DNA from: Pseudomonas furukawaii | Lineage (GTDB): Bacteria > Pseudomonadota > Gammaproteobacteria > Pseudomonadales > Pseudomonadaceae | Reading direction: 5' to 3' | NCBI RefSeq assembly: GCF_002355475.1 | Contig: NZ_AP014862.1 | Location: 5,704,001-5,768,000, forward strand | DNA: 64,000 bases | Part shown: piece by piece, positions 40,645-49,352 of the stretch | How positions within the stretch are numbered: position 1 is the first letter of the stretch | Layout of the letters: the number at the start of each line of letters is the position of its first letter | Position numbers and translations under genes: made by a program | Notes under the pieces: model-generated | What the model saw: only the letters and a program-made list of their open reading frames with translations | What the model was told of the DNA's origin: nothing | The model's database searches: none

Positions 40645-41343
40645 ATGGCGAAGAAAAAACCCGCACCCAAGCGCGGCGCGAGCCGCTACCAGGCGCCGGC
40701 GAAGAAGCCGGTGCCCGGCTGGGTTTGGCTGGCCATCGGCCTGGTGATCGGTGGCTTCGTGGTCTTCCTGAACCAGCTGGAGCCCGGCCGTGACGAGGTT
40801 CGCCGAACCAAGCCCGAGCAGGCGACCGGCACTGGCACCAACGGCGGCAAGCCCCAGGCCAAGCCCACCACGCCGCCCCCCCAGGAACCGGTGAAGCCGA
40901 AGTACGACTTCTACACCCTGCTGCCGGAATCCGAGGTCATAGTGCCGCCGGAAGCGGTGCCGAAGGAGACGCCGCCTCCGGTCCAGCCGCAGAAGCCGGT
41001 GACGCCGGAAGAGGCCGCCAAGCTTGACGCCGCGCGGGCCCAGGCCGCCCTCAACGGCGAGGAAGTACCCCCTCCGCCGGTGGTGGCCAAGGCGCCGGTC
41101 ACCAACCAGTTCTTCCTCCAGGCGGGGTCCTTCCGCAAGCGGGATGACGCCGACCGCGTGCGCGCCCAGATCATCCTGCTGGGGCAGAACGTGACGGTGG
41201 AATCCGGAACCGTCCGCGAGGAAACCTGGTACCGCGTGCTGGTCGGCCCCTTCGCCAACCGCGAGCAGCTCTCTTCCGCCCAAAAGCAGCTGGCCGGCAA
41301 CGGCTTCAGCAACCTGTTGTTACAGCAACGGCAGAGCCGCTGA
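40645..41343 (+). CDS. SPOR-domain membrane protein (FtsN-like)
   Basis: 232-residue bitopic protein. A Lys/Arg-rich cytoplasmic N-terminus (1-28) is followed by one membrane helix ([16 protein letters not shown], about 31-46), a Pro/Lys-rich periplasmic linker with [12 protein letters not shown], and a C-terminal SPOR domain (about 155-228: [18 protein letters not shown]). Architecture and the argS-X-hslV location match the FtsN-type protein of gammaproteobacteria, a septal cell-division activator. I leave the symbol blank because the essential FtsN helices are not securely recognisable. Confidence 0.8.
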   Translation: MAKKKPAPKRGASRYQAPAKKPVPGWVWLAIGLVIGGFVVFLNQLEPGRDEVRRTKPEQATGTGTNGGKPQAKPTTPPPQEPVKPKYDFYTLLPESEVIVPPEAVPKETPPPVQPQKPVTPEEAAKLDAARAQAALNGEEVPPPPVVAKAPVTNQFFLQAGSFRKRDDADRVRAQIILLGQNVTVESGTVREETWYRVLVGPFANREQLSSAQKQLAGNGFSNLLLQQRQSR

Positions 41344-41352
41344 GCGGCCGGT

Positions 41353-41384
41353 GGCCTTGCCCGGTTGAAAACCCGGGCAAGGCC
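41353..41384. terminator. hairpin between the SPOR gene and hslV
   Basis: GGCCTTGCCCGG / CCGGGCAAGGCC, a perfect 12-bp stem with an 8-base loop, starts 10 bases after the stop codon. There is no T-tract on either side, so termination would be inefficient or rho-assisted. Confidence 0.45.
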
Positions 41385-41438
41385 CCCATCTCTAGTCTTC
41401 ATCCGGGCATATCGCCCCGCTGCGTGGAGACTCTCCCC

Positions 41439-41969
41439 TTGACCACCATCGTTTCAGTCCGCCGCAACGGCAAAGTCGTCATGGGCGGCGACGGCCAGGT
41501 TTCCCTCGGCAACACCGTCATGAAAGGCAACGCCAAGAAGGTACGTCGCCTGTACCACGGCCAGGTGCTGGCTGGATTCGCCGGCGCCACCGCCGATGCC
41601 TTCACCCTGTTCGAGCGTTTCGAGGGCCAGCTGGAGAAGCACCAGGGCCACCTGGTGCGCGCCGCCGTGGAACTGGCCAAGGACTGGCGTACCGACCGCT
41701 CGCTGAGCCGCCTGGAGGCCATGCTCGCCGTCGCCAACAAGGACGCCTCGCTGATCATCACCGGCAACGGCGACGTGGTCGAACCGGAACAGGGCCTGAT
41801 CGCCATGGGTTCCGGCGGCGGCTTCGCCCAGGCGGCGGCCACCGCCCTGCTGCAACGTACCGACCTGTCGGCCCGGGAAATCACCGAGACCGCCCTGAAC
41901 ATCGCAGGCTCCATCTGCGTGTTCACCAACCAGAACCTGACCATCGAGGAGCTGGACAGCGCCGAGTGA
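41439..41969 (+). CDS. hslV: ATP-dependent protease catalytic subunit HslV
   Basis: 176-residue Thr-protease subunit of the HslVU (ClpQY) complex, cytoplasmic, degrading misfolded proteins. The active nucleophile must be Thr1 after Met removal ([19 protein letters not shown]). I therefore set the start at the TTG at 41439, with GGAG 9 bases upstream. The GTG at 41424 would bury the threonine behind extra residues and overlaps the GGAG. Other visible motifs: [13 protein letters not shown] and [12 protein letters not shown]. Paired with hslU 29 bases downstream. Confidence 0.95.
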   Translation: MTTIVSVRRNGKVVMGGDGQVSLGNTVMKGNAKKVRRLYHGQVLAGFAGATADAFTLFERFEGQLEKHQGHLVRAAVELAKDWRTDRSLSRLEAMLAVANKDASLIITGNGDVVEPEQGLIAMGSGGGFAQAAATALLQRTDLSAREITETALNIAGSICVFTNQNLTIEELDSAE

Positions 41970-41998
41970 GGCCGCCGTCCGGAACTGGAGCACTTTTC

Positions 41999-43336
<1,338 letters not shown>

Positions 43337-43353
43337 GTGACGGAACCGCTGGA

Positions 43354-43405
43354 GGCTGGAGGCTGGACGAAAGAGCGATCCGCGTTCAGCCTTGGGCCTC
43401 CAGCC
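43354..43405. repeat. tandem heptamer with flanking inverted repeat
   Basis: GGCTGGA occurs twice in tandem (43354-43367). GGCTGGAGGC (43354-43363) is complementary to GCCTCCAGCC (43396-43405), giving a 10-bp stem with a 32-base loop. It sits between the hslU stop and the DUF971 gene. It may act as a stabiliser or terminator, or be a repeat relic. Confidence 0.45.
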
Positions 43406-43426
43406 CTCAAATCGGCTTTCAAGACC

Positions 43427-43801
43427 ATGCGTACCCCCACCGCGATCAAACTCCACAAGGCTTCCCGCATCCTGGAGCTGCACTACGGCCCGGACGAGCG
43501 CTACCAGCTCAGCGCCGAATTCCTGCGGGTGCACTCCCCTTCCGCCGAGGTCCAGGGGCACGGCAAGCCGATCCTCCAGTACGGCAAGCTCAATGTCGGT
43601 CTCACAGGCCTGGAGCCGGCCGGCAACTATGCCCTGAAATTGACCTTCGACGACGGCCACGACAGCGGCCTCTTCACCTGGGACTACCTCTATCAGCTCG
43701 CCACCCGTCAGGAAACGCTCTGGAGCGACTATCTGCAGGAGCTGGAGGCCGCCGGGCGCTCCCGCGACCCCAACGAATCCGTCGTCAAACTGATGCTCTG
43801 A
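43427..43801 (+). CDS. DUF971 (GBBH-like N-terminal domain) protein
   Basis: 124-residue protein made of one GBBH-like N-terminal domain, the small fold found at the start of gamma-butyrobetaine hydroxylase. Visible: IKLHKASRILELHYGPDERYQLSAEFLRV and the conserved ending GHDSGLFTWDYLYQLA. Family members are linked by context to iron-sulfur or cofactor proteins, but no reaction is established. Start at the ATG at 43427; upstream in-frame residues derive from the repeat. It follows hslVU as in other pseudomonads. Confidence 0.82.
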   Translation: MRTPTAIKLHKASRILELHYGPDERYQLSAEFLRVHSPSAEVQGHGKPILQYGKLNVGLTGLEPAGNYALKLTFDDGHDSGLFTWDYLYQLATRQETLWSDYLQELEAAGRSRDPNESVVKLML

Positions 43802-43941
43802 ATCGGTGCGCACCCCGCCCCACCAGCGCCCGAGCCGCCCAAGGTTAGGGCGCATTTTCTAAAGTGCCGCGACATACTCCCGTTGCAGCGACCTCTCTGC
43901 GTTCAGCTTGCGCAAACTGACAAACTCGGGTAACCAATTTC

Positions 43942-43957
43942 TGGCAGGTTCCATGCA
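43942..43957 (+). promoter_or_regulatory. sigma-54-like promoter upstream of phaC1
   Basis: TGGCAGG-TTCC-ATGCA matches the -24/-12 consensus TGGCACG-N4-TTGCA at most positions and keeps the strict GG-N10-GC spacing. It lies about 120 bases before phaC1 in the 276-base gap. Known family context: sigma-54-type promoters have been proposed upstream of phaC1 in other pseudomonads. Confidence 0.5.
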
Positions 43958-44077
43958 TTTGGCACTGCCAGATGCAGAGAAATACGCGAAGTTCGCTTCG
44001 CCTTCCCGGTAACCCGAGCCTGTCAGCGCGCTGATCCAACAGGGCGCTGTTCGACTCAGGACAATGGAGCGTCGTAG

Positions 44078-45757
44078 ATGAGCAACAAGAACAACGAAGA
44101 CCTGCAGCGGCAGGCCACGGAGAACACCCTGAACCTCAATCCGGTGATAGGGATCCGTGGCAAGGACCTGTTGTCTTCCGCGCGGATGGTGCTGCTTCAG
44201 GCCATCAAGCAACCCTTCCACAGCGCCAGGCACGTCGCTCATTTCGGCCTGGAACTGAAGAACGTGCTGCTGGGCCAGTCCGGATTGCAACCGGAGGCCG
44301 ACGATCGCCGCTTCAACGACCCGGCCTGGAGCCAGAACCCGCTGTACAGACGCTACCTGCAGACCTACCTGGCCTGGCGCAAGGAGCTGCACAACTGGAT
44401 CGAGGAAAGCAACCTCTCGGAACAGGACACCAGCCGCGGCCACTTCGTCATCAACCTGATGACCGAAGCCATGGCGCCCACCAACAGCATGGCCAACCCG
44501 GCCGCGGTCAAACGTTTCTTCGAAACCGGCGGCAAGAGCCTGCTGGACGGTCTGTCCCACCTGGCCAAGGACCTGGTGAACAACGGCGGGATGCCGAGCC
44601 AGGTGAACATGGATGCCTTCGAGGTCGGCCAGAACCTCGCCACCACCGAGGGCGCGGTGGTGTACCGCAATGACGTGCTGGAGCTGATCCAGTACAAGCC
44701 CATCACCGAAAGCGTGCATGAGCGCCCGCTGCTGGTGGTGCCGCCGCAGATCAACAAGTTCTACGTCTTCGACCTCTCGCCGGAGAAGAGCCTGGCGCGC
44801 TTCTGCCTGCGCAACGGCCTGCAGACCTTCATCGTCAGCTGGCGCAACCCCACCAAGGCGCAGCGCGAGTGGGGCCTGTCCACCTATATCGAGGCGCTGA
44901 AGGAGACCATCGACGTCATCCTCAAGATCACCGGCGCCAAGGACCTGAACATGCTCGGGGCCTGCTCCGGCGGCATCACGACGGTCGCCCTGCTGGGCCA
45001 CTACCAGGCCATCGGCGAGAACAAGGTCAACGCCTTCACCCAGATGGTCAGCGTGCTGGACTTCAACCTGGAGACCCAGGTAGCCCTGTTCGCCGACGAG
45101 CAGACCCTGGAAGCCGCCAAGCGCCGCTCCTACCAGGCCGGCGTCCTGGAAGGCAAGGACATGGCCAAGGTCTTCGCCTGGATGCGCCCCAACGACCTGA
45201 TCTGGAACTACTGGGTCAACAACTACCTGCTGGGCAACGAGCCGCCGGCCTTCGACATCCTCTACTGGAACAACGACACCACCCGGCTACCCGCGGCCTT
45301 CCACGGCGAGCTGGTGGAGATGTTCAAGACCAACCCGCTGACCCGCCCCAACGCCCTGGAAGTCTGCGGCACCCCCATCGACCTCAAGCAGGTCACCTGC
45401 GACTTCTACTGCGTGGCCGGCACCACCGACCACATCACGCCCTGGGAAGCCTGCTACCGCTCGGCGCGCCTCTTGGGGGGCAAGTGCGAGTTCGTGCTGT
45501 CCAACAGCGGCCACATCCAGAGCATCCTCAACCCACCCGGCAACCCCAAGGCGCGCTTCTCCACCAGCAGCGACATGCCCGCCGATCCCAAGGCCTGGCT
45601 GGAGAACGCCACCAAGCACGCCGACTCCTGGTGGCTGCACTGGCAGCAGTGGATCACCGAGCGATCCGGCAAGACCAAGAAGGCCAGCTTCACCCTGGGC
45701 AACAAGGCCTTCCCGGCCGGCGAAGCGGCCCCCGGCACTTACGTACACGAGCGATGA
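44078..45757 (+). CDS. phaC1: class II poly(3-hydroxyalkanoate) synthase PhaC1
   Basis: 559-residue synthase that polymerises (R)-3-hydroxyacyl-CoA (mainly C6-C14) on the surface of PHA granules. The catalytic triad is read as Cys296 in the lipase-like box GACSGG, Asp451 in TTDHITPW and His479 in SNSGHIQSI. Length and triad match class II enzymes. The first codons hold overlapping A-rich motifs of the Crc/Hfq type (44084-44094). First gene of phaC1-phaZ-phaC2-phaD. PhaD, sigma-54 and Crc control are expected from known pseudomonads. Confidence 0.97.
   Translation: MSNKNNEDLQRQATENTLNLNPVIGIRGKDLLSSARMVLLQAIKQPFHSARHVAHFGLELKNVLLGQSGLQPEADDRRFNDPAWSQNPLYRRYLQTYLAWRKELHNWIEESNLSEQDTSRGHFVINLMTEAMAPTNSMANPAAVKRFFETGGKSLLDGLSHLAKDLVNNGGMPSQVNMDAFEVGQNLATTEGAVVYRNDVLELIQYKPITESVHERPLLVVPPQINKFYVFDLSPEKSLARFCLRNGLQTFIVSWRNPTKAQREWGLSTYIEALKETIDVILKITGAKDLNMLGACSGGITTVALLGHYQAIGENKVNAFTQMVSVLDFNLETQVALFADEQTLEAAKRRSYQAGVLEGKDMAKVFAWMRPNDLIWNYWVNNYLLGNEPPAFDILYWNNDTTRLPAAFHGELVEMFKTNPLTRPNALEVCGTPIDLKQVTCDFYCVAGTTDHITPWEACYRSARLLGGKCEFVLSNSGHIQSILNPPGNPKARFSTSSDMPADPKAWLENATKHADSWWLHWQQWITERSGKTKKASFTLGNKAFPAGEAAPGTYVHER
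44084..44094 (+). promoter_or_regulatory. Crc/Hfq-type A-rich (CA) motif at the phaC1 start
   Basis: AACAAGAACAA contains two overlapping AANAANAA matches, starting 6 bases after the first base of the start codon. Crc with Hfq binds such motifs to block translation when a preferred carbon source is present. Crc control of phaC1 is reported in P. putida. Confidence 0.6.
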
Positions 45758-45806
45758 GCCACTGCGCCCTGCGCACCACTGCCCATGGCACCAGGACGTG
45801 CCCCGC

Positions 45807-45880
45807 GCGCCGCCGGCCAGTGCCGGCGGCGCTGCCCAGGCGTCGCCTGGCAGATTCGGGGGGAGCCCAAGGCTCCCCCC
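45807..45880 (+). terminator. cluster of three hairpins between phaC1 and phaZ
   Basis: Hairpin 1: an 11-bp perfect stem at 45807-45817 / 45822-45832. Hairpin 2: TGCCCAGGC / GCCTGGCA near 45833-45852, with one bulge. Hairpin 3: GGGGGGAGCC / GGCTCCCCCC at 45858-45867 / 45871-45880. No strong T-tract follows (CTTT only). Likely a partial terminator or mRNA stabiliser that separates phaC1 from phaZ levels. Confidence 0.6.
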
Positions 45881-45907
45881 GGCTTTCCAATCAATAGGGC
45901 CCTGCGC

Positions 45908-46765
45908 ATGCCGCTACCTTTCGTCTTCCGCACCATCGAGCTGGACGGCCAGACCATCCGCACAGCCGTCCGCCCCGGTCAGTCGCACATGACACCGCTG
46001 CTGATCTTCAACGGCATCGGCGCCAACCTCGAACTGGTGTTCCCCTTCGTCCAGGCCCTGGACCCGGACCTGGAGGTGATCGCCTTCGACGTCCCCGGTG
46101 TCGGCGGTTCCTCCACGCCGAGCACGCCCTACCGCTTCTCCGGCCTGGCCAAGCTCGCGGCACGCATGCTGGACTACCTCGACTACGGCCAGGTCAGCGC
46201 CATCGGCGTGTCCTGGGGAGGCGCCCTGGCCCAGCAGTTCGCCCATGACTACCCGGAGCGCTGCAAGAAACTCATCCTCGCCGCCACCTCGGCCGGCGCC
46301 ATCATGGTCCCAGGCAAGCCCAAGGTGCTCTGGCGCATGGCCAGTCCCCGGCGCTACATCCAGCCCTCCTACGGCGTGCACATCGCCCCGGATATCTATG
46401 GCGGCGCCTTCCGTCGCGACCCCAGCCTCGCCCTGGCCCACGCCAGCAAGGTGCGCTCGTCCGGAAAGATGGGCTACTACTGGCAACTGTTCGCCGGCCT
46501 CGGCTGGACCAGCATCCACTGGCTGCACCGCATCCGCCAGCCCACCCTGGTGCTGGCCGGCGACGACGACCCGATCATCCCCCTGGTGAACATGCGGCTG
46601 CTGGCCTGGCGCATCCCCAACGCGGAACTGCACGTGATCGACGATGGCCACCTGTTCCTGGTGACCCGCGCCGAGACCGTGGCGCCAATCATCATGAAGT
46701 TCCTCGCCGAAGAGCGCCGCCGGGCGGTAATCCACCCCCAGGCCGTGCCCTTGCGCAGTGGCTGA
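45908..46765 (+). CDS. phaZ: intracellular mcl-PHA depolymerase PhaZ
   Basis: 285-residue alpha/beta hydrolase that releases 3-hydroxyalkanoic acids from stored mcl-PHA. The catalytic triad is Ser102 in GVSWGG, Asp221 in GDDDPIIP and His248 in DDGHLFLV, at the same numbers as reported for P. putida PhaZ. No signal peptide, as expected for a granule-bound intracellular enzyme. Start at 45908 (MPLPFVFRTIELDGQ); the earlier frame from 45785 runs through the hairpins. Lies between the two synthase genes. Confidence 0.96.
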   Translation: MPLPFVFRTIELDGQTIRTAVRPGQSHMTPLLIFNGIGANLELVFPFVQALDPDLEVIAFDVPGVGGSSTPSTPYRFSGLAKLAARMLDYLDYGQVSAIGVSWGGALAQQFAHDYPERCKKLILAATSAGAIMVPGKPKVLWRMASPRRYIQPSYGVHIAPDIYGGAFRRDPSLALAHASKVRSSGKMGYYWQLFAGLGWTSIHWLHRIRQPTLVLAGDDDPIIPLVNMRLLAWRIPNAELHVIDDGHLFLVTRAETVAPIIMKFLAEERRRAVIHPQAVPLRSG

Positions 46766-46937
46766 CGAACCACCCGCTCCCTCCTGGGGCGGCGGCCGGG
46801 CGGCCGAACCAGAGCGGTGCGCCCTGTCACGAACTTGAATTCTGCCCGCGATAGTCTGGAATGCACTTCGGACTCCAGATGGTACAAGCCTTGCTGTAGA
46901 CCTCCTGAACCACGGACCGAATACGGAGCGCTGCCCC

Positions 46938-48620
46938 ATGCGAGAAAAACAAATCCCGGGCACCTTGCCGGTACCCACCGCCTTCATGAACGCGCAGAAC
47001 GCCATTGTCGGCCTGCGCGGCAAGGATCTGTTTTCCACCGTACGCAACCTGGCGCTGCATGGATTGCGGCATCCGCTGAACAGCGCACGCCACGTGCTCG
47101 CCTTCGGTGGCCAGGTGGGACGCGTGCTGCTGGGCGACACCCTGCACCAGCCCAATCCCCACGACAGCCGCTTCGCCGATCCTTCCTGGCAGCTCAACCC
47201 CTTCTATCGCCGGGGCCTGCAGCTGTACCTCGCCTGGCAGAAGCAACTGGCCGCCTGGATCGAGGAAAGCGACCTCAGCGACGACGACCGCGCCCGCGCC
47301 CGCTTCGTCCTGGCCCAGTTGAGCGACGCCCTGTCCCCCACCAACAGCCTGCTCAATCCACTGGCGGTGAAGGAACTGCTGAACACCGGCGGCCTCAGCC
47401 TGATCAAGGGCTTCAGCCAGTTGGTGGATGACCTCCTGCACAACGACGGCATGCCGCGCCAGGTCAGCCGGCACGCCTTCGAGATCGGCCGCAACCTGGC
47501 CAACACGCCCGGCGCCGTGGTCTTCCGCAACGAGCTGCTGGAGCTGATCCAGTACAAGCCCATGAGCGAGAAGCAGTACCTGCGCCCCGTGCTGGTGGTG
47601 CCGCCGCAGATCAACAAGTACTACATCTTCGACCTCGCACCGGAAAAGAGCTTCGTCCAGTACGCCCTGAAGAACAATCTGCAGGTGTTCATGGTCAGTT
47701 GGCGCAACCCGGACGCCCGCCATCGGGAATGGGGCCTGTCCACCTATGTGCAGGCCCTGGAGGAAGCCCTCGACGCCTGCCGCGCCATCTCCGGCAGCAA
47801 GGACGTGAACCTGGTCGGTGCCTGCGCCGGCGGCCTCACCATCGCCGCCCTCCAGGGCCACCTGCAGGCACGCCGGCAGCTGCGCAAGGTCAACTCGGCC
47901 ACCTACCTGGTGAGCCTGCTGGACAGCCAGGTGGACAGCCCGGCAGTGCTCTTCGCCGATGAGCAGACCCTGGAAGCCGCCAAGCGCCGCTCCTACCAGG
48001 CGGGCGTTCTCGACGGCAAGGACATGGCCAAGGTCTTCGCCTGGATGCGACCCAACGACCTGGTATGGAACTACTTCGTCAACAACTACCTGCTGGGCAA
48101 GGAACCGCCCGCCTTCGACATCCTCTACTGGAACAACGACAACACCCGGCTGCCCGCCGCACTGCACGGCGACATGCTCGACTTCTTCAAGCACAACCCC
48201 TTGACGCGCCCCGGCGGCCTGGAGATCTGCGGCACCGCCATCGACCTGCAGAAGGTCACCGTCGACAGCTTCAGCGTGGCCGGCATCAACGATCACATCA
48301 CCCCCTGGGACGCGGTCTACCGCTCCGCCCTGCTGCTGGGCGGGGACAGCCGTTTCGTGCTGTCCAACCGCGGGCATGTCCAGAGCATCCTCAACCCGCC
48401 CGGCAACCCCAAGGCCAACTACTACGAGAACGGCAAGCTCACCTCGGACCCCCGCGCCTGGTACTACGACGCCAGGCACATCCAGGGCAGCTGGTGGTCC
48501 GAATGGCTGGACTGGGTACAGGAACGCTCCGGTGAGCAGCGGGAAACCATCATGGCCCTGGGCAACCAGGACCATCCCCCCATGGAAGCCGCGCCCGGCA
48601 CCTACGTGCATGTGCGCTGA
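46938..48620 (+). CDS. phaC2: class II poly(3-hydroxyalkanoate) synthase PhaC2
   Basis: 560-residue second synthase, clearly paralogous to PhaC1 throughout (shared QTLEAAKRRSYQAGVL and WNYFVNNYLLG-type blocks). Catalytic Cys296 lies in GACAGG, Asp452 in INDHITPW and His480 in SNRGHVQSI. The second codon region is A-rich and includes a Crc/Hfq-type motif at 46945-46952. 172 bases separate it from phaZ, so a secondary promoter there is possible, though I see no clear one. Confidence 0.97.
   Translation: MREKQIPGTLPVPTAFMNAQNAIVGLRGKDLFSTVRNLALHGLRHPLNSARHVLAFGGQVGRVLLGDTLHQPNPHDSRFADPSWQLNPFYRRGLQLYLAWQKQLAAWIEESDLSDDDRARARFVLAQLSDALSPTNSLLNPLAVKELLNTGGLSLIKGFSQLVDDLLHNDGMPRQVSRHAFEIGRNLANTPGAVVFRNELLELIQYKPMSEKQYLRPVLVVPPQINKYYIFDLAPEKSFVQYALKNNLQVFMVSWRNPDARHREWGLSTYVQALEEALDACRAISGSKDVNLVGACAGGLTIAALQGHLQARRQLRKVNSATYLVSLLDSQVDSPAVLFADEQTLEAAKRRSYQAGVLDGKDMAKVFAWMRPNDLVWNYFVNNYLLGKEPPAFDILYWNNDNTRLPAALHGDMLDFFKHNPLTRPGGLEICGTAIDLQKVTVDSFSVAGINDHITPWDAVYRSALLLGGDSRFVLSNRGHVQSILNPPGNPKANYYENGKLTSDPRAWYYDARHIQGSWWSEWLDWVQERSGEQRETIMALGNQDHPPMEAAPGTYVHVR
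46945..46952 (+). promoter_or_regulatory. Crc/Hfq-type A-rich motif at the phaC2 start
   Basis: AAAAACAA matches AANAANAA and begins 7 bases after the start of the ATG. Its placement parallels the phaC1 motif. Confidence 0.45.
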
Positions 48621-48632
48621 ACAGTCCCTCGG

Positions 48633-48654
48633 CCGGCCGGATGCGTCCGGCCGG
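48633..48654 (+). terminator. hairpin between phaC2 and phaD
   Basis: CCGGCCGGA / TCCGGCCGG, a 9-bp perfect stem with a 4-base loop, 13 bases after the phaC2 stop. Only CTTTT follows some 8 bases later, so it is probably a weak terminator or a 3'-end stabiliser. Confidence 0.45.
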
Positions 48655-48689
48655 TCCCACCTTTTCGGAATGCCTGGCAAGTAACCTGG

Positions 48690-49304
48690 ATGAAGACCCG
48701 CGACCGCATTCTCGAATGCGCCCTCGACCTGTTCAACCGCAACGGCGAACCCAACGTCACCACCCTGGAAATCGCCACCGAATTGGGCATCAGCCCCGGC
48801 AACCTCTACTACCACTTCCACGGCAAGGAGCCCTTGGTGATGGCGCTGTTCGAGCGCTTCCAGGAGGAACTGGCGCCGCTCCTCGACCCGCCCGACGATG
48901 CCCGCCTGGACGCCGAGGATTACTGGCTGTTCCTGCACCTGATCGTCGAGCGGCTGGCCCGCTACCGCTTCCTCTTCCAGGACCTGTCCAACCTCGCCGG
49001 ACGCCTGCCGAAGCTGGCACGGGGCATGCGCAACTGGCTGAACCACCTCAAGCGCACCCTCGCCGCCCTGCTGGCGCGACTCAAGGCCGAGGACCAACTG
49101 GTGAGCGACACGACGTCCCTCGGTCAACTGGTGGAGCAGATCACCCTGACCCTGCTGTTCTCACTGGATTACCAGCGGGTGCTGGGCAACGAGGGAGAGA
49201 TCCGCCTGGTGGTCTATCAGGTCATGATGCTGGTGGCGCCACACCTGCGCCCGGACTCCCGGCACGCGGCGGAGAGTCTCGCACGGCGCTACCTGGAGGC
49301 CTGA
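48690..49304 (+). CDS. phaD: TetR-family PHA regulator PhaD
   Basis: 204-residue TetR-type DNA-binding protein. The N-terminal helix-turn-helix is TTLEIATELGISPGNLYYHF (about residues 31-50). The C-terminal ligand/dimerisation domain carries no enzyme motif. In P. putida PhaD activates the phaC1 and phaI promoters in response to a fatty-acid-derived ligand. The same role is inferred here from family and position. Its own ribosome site is weak. Confidence 0.93.
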   Translation: MKTRDRILECALDLFNRNGEPNVTTLEIATELGISPGNLYYHFHGKEPLVMALFERFQEELAPLLDPPDDARLDAEDYWLFLHLIVERLARYRFLFQDLSNLAGRLPKLARGMRNWLNHLKRTLAALLARLKAEDQLVSDTTSLGQLVEQITLTLLFSLDYQRVLGNEGEIRLVVYQVMMLVAPHLRPDSRHAAESLARRYLEA

Positions 49305-49305
49305 A

Positions 49306-49338
49306 ACGCAAACGCCCGGACAAGCCGGGCGTTTGCGT
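49306..49338. terminator. bidirectional hairpin between phaD and phaF
   Basis: ACGCAAACGCCCGG / CCGGGCGTTTGCGT is a 14-bp perfect stem with a 5-base loop, between two convergent genes. The AAA/TTT blocks lie inside the stem, so the U-tract is short. Confidence 0.65.
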
Positions 49339-49352
49339 CATGCCGACAGGCC

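Noticed and set aside
43960-43976. TTGGCACTGCCAGATGCAG as a sigma-54 promoter of phaC1
   Set aside because: The GG-to-GC spacing is 11 bases rather than the strict 10. The site at 43942-43957 fits better.
46827-49127. A 766-codon reverse-strand open frame over phaC2 and phaD
   Set aside because: Antisense shadow; both forward genes have complete motifs and catalytic residues.
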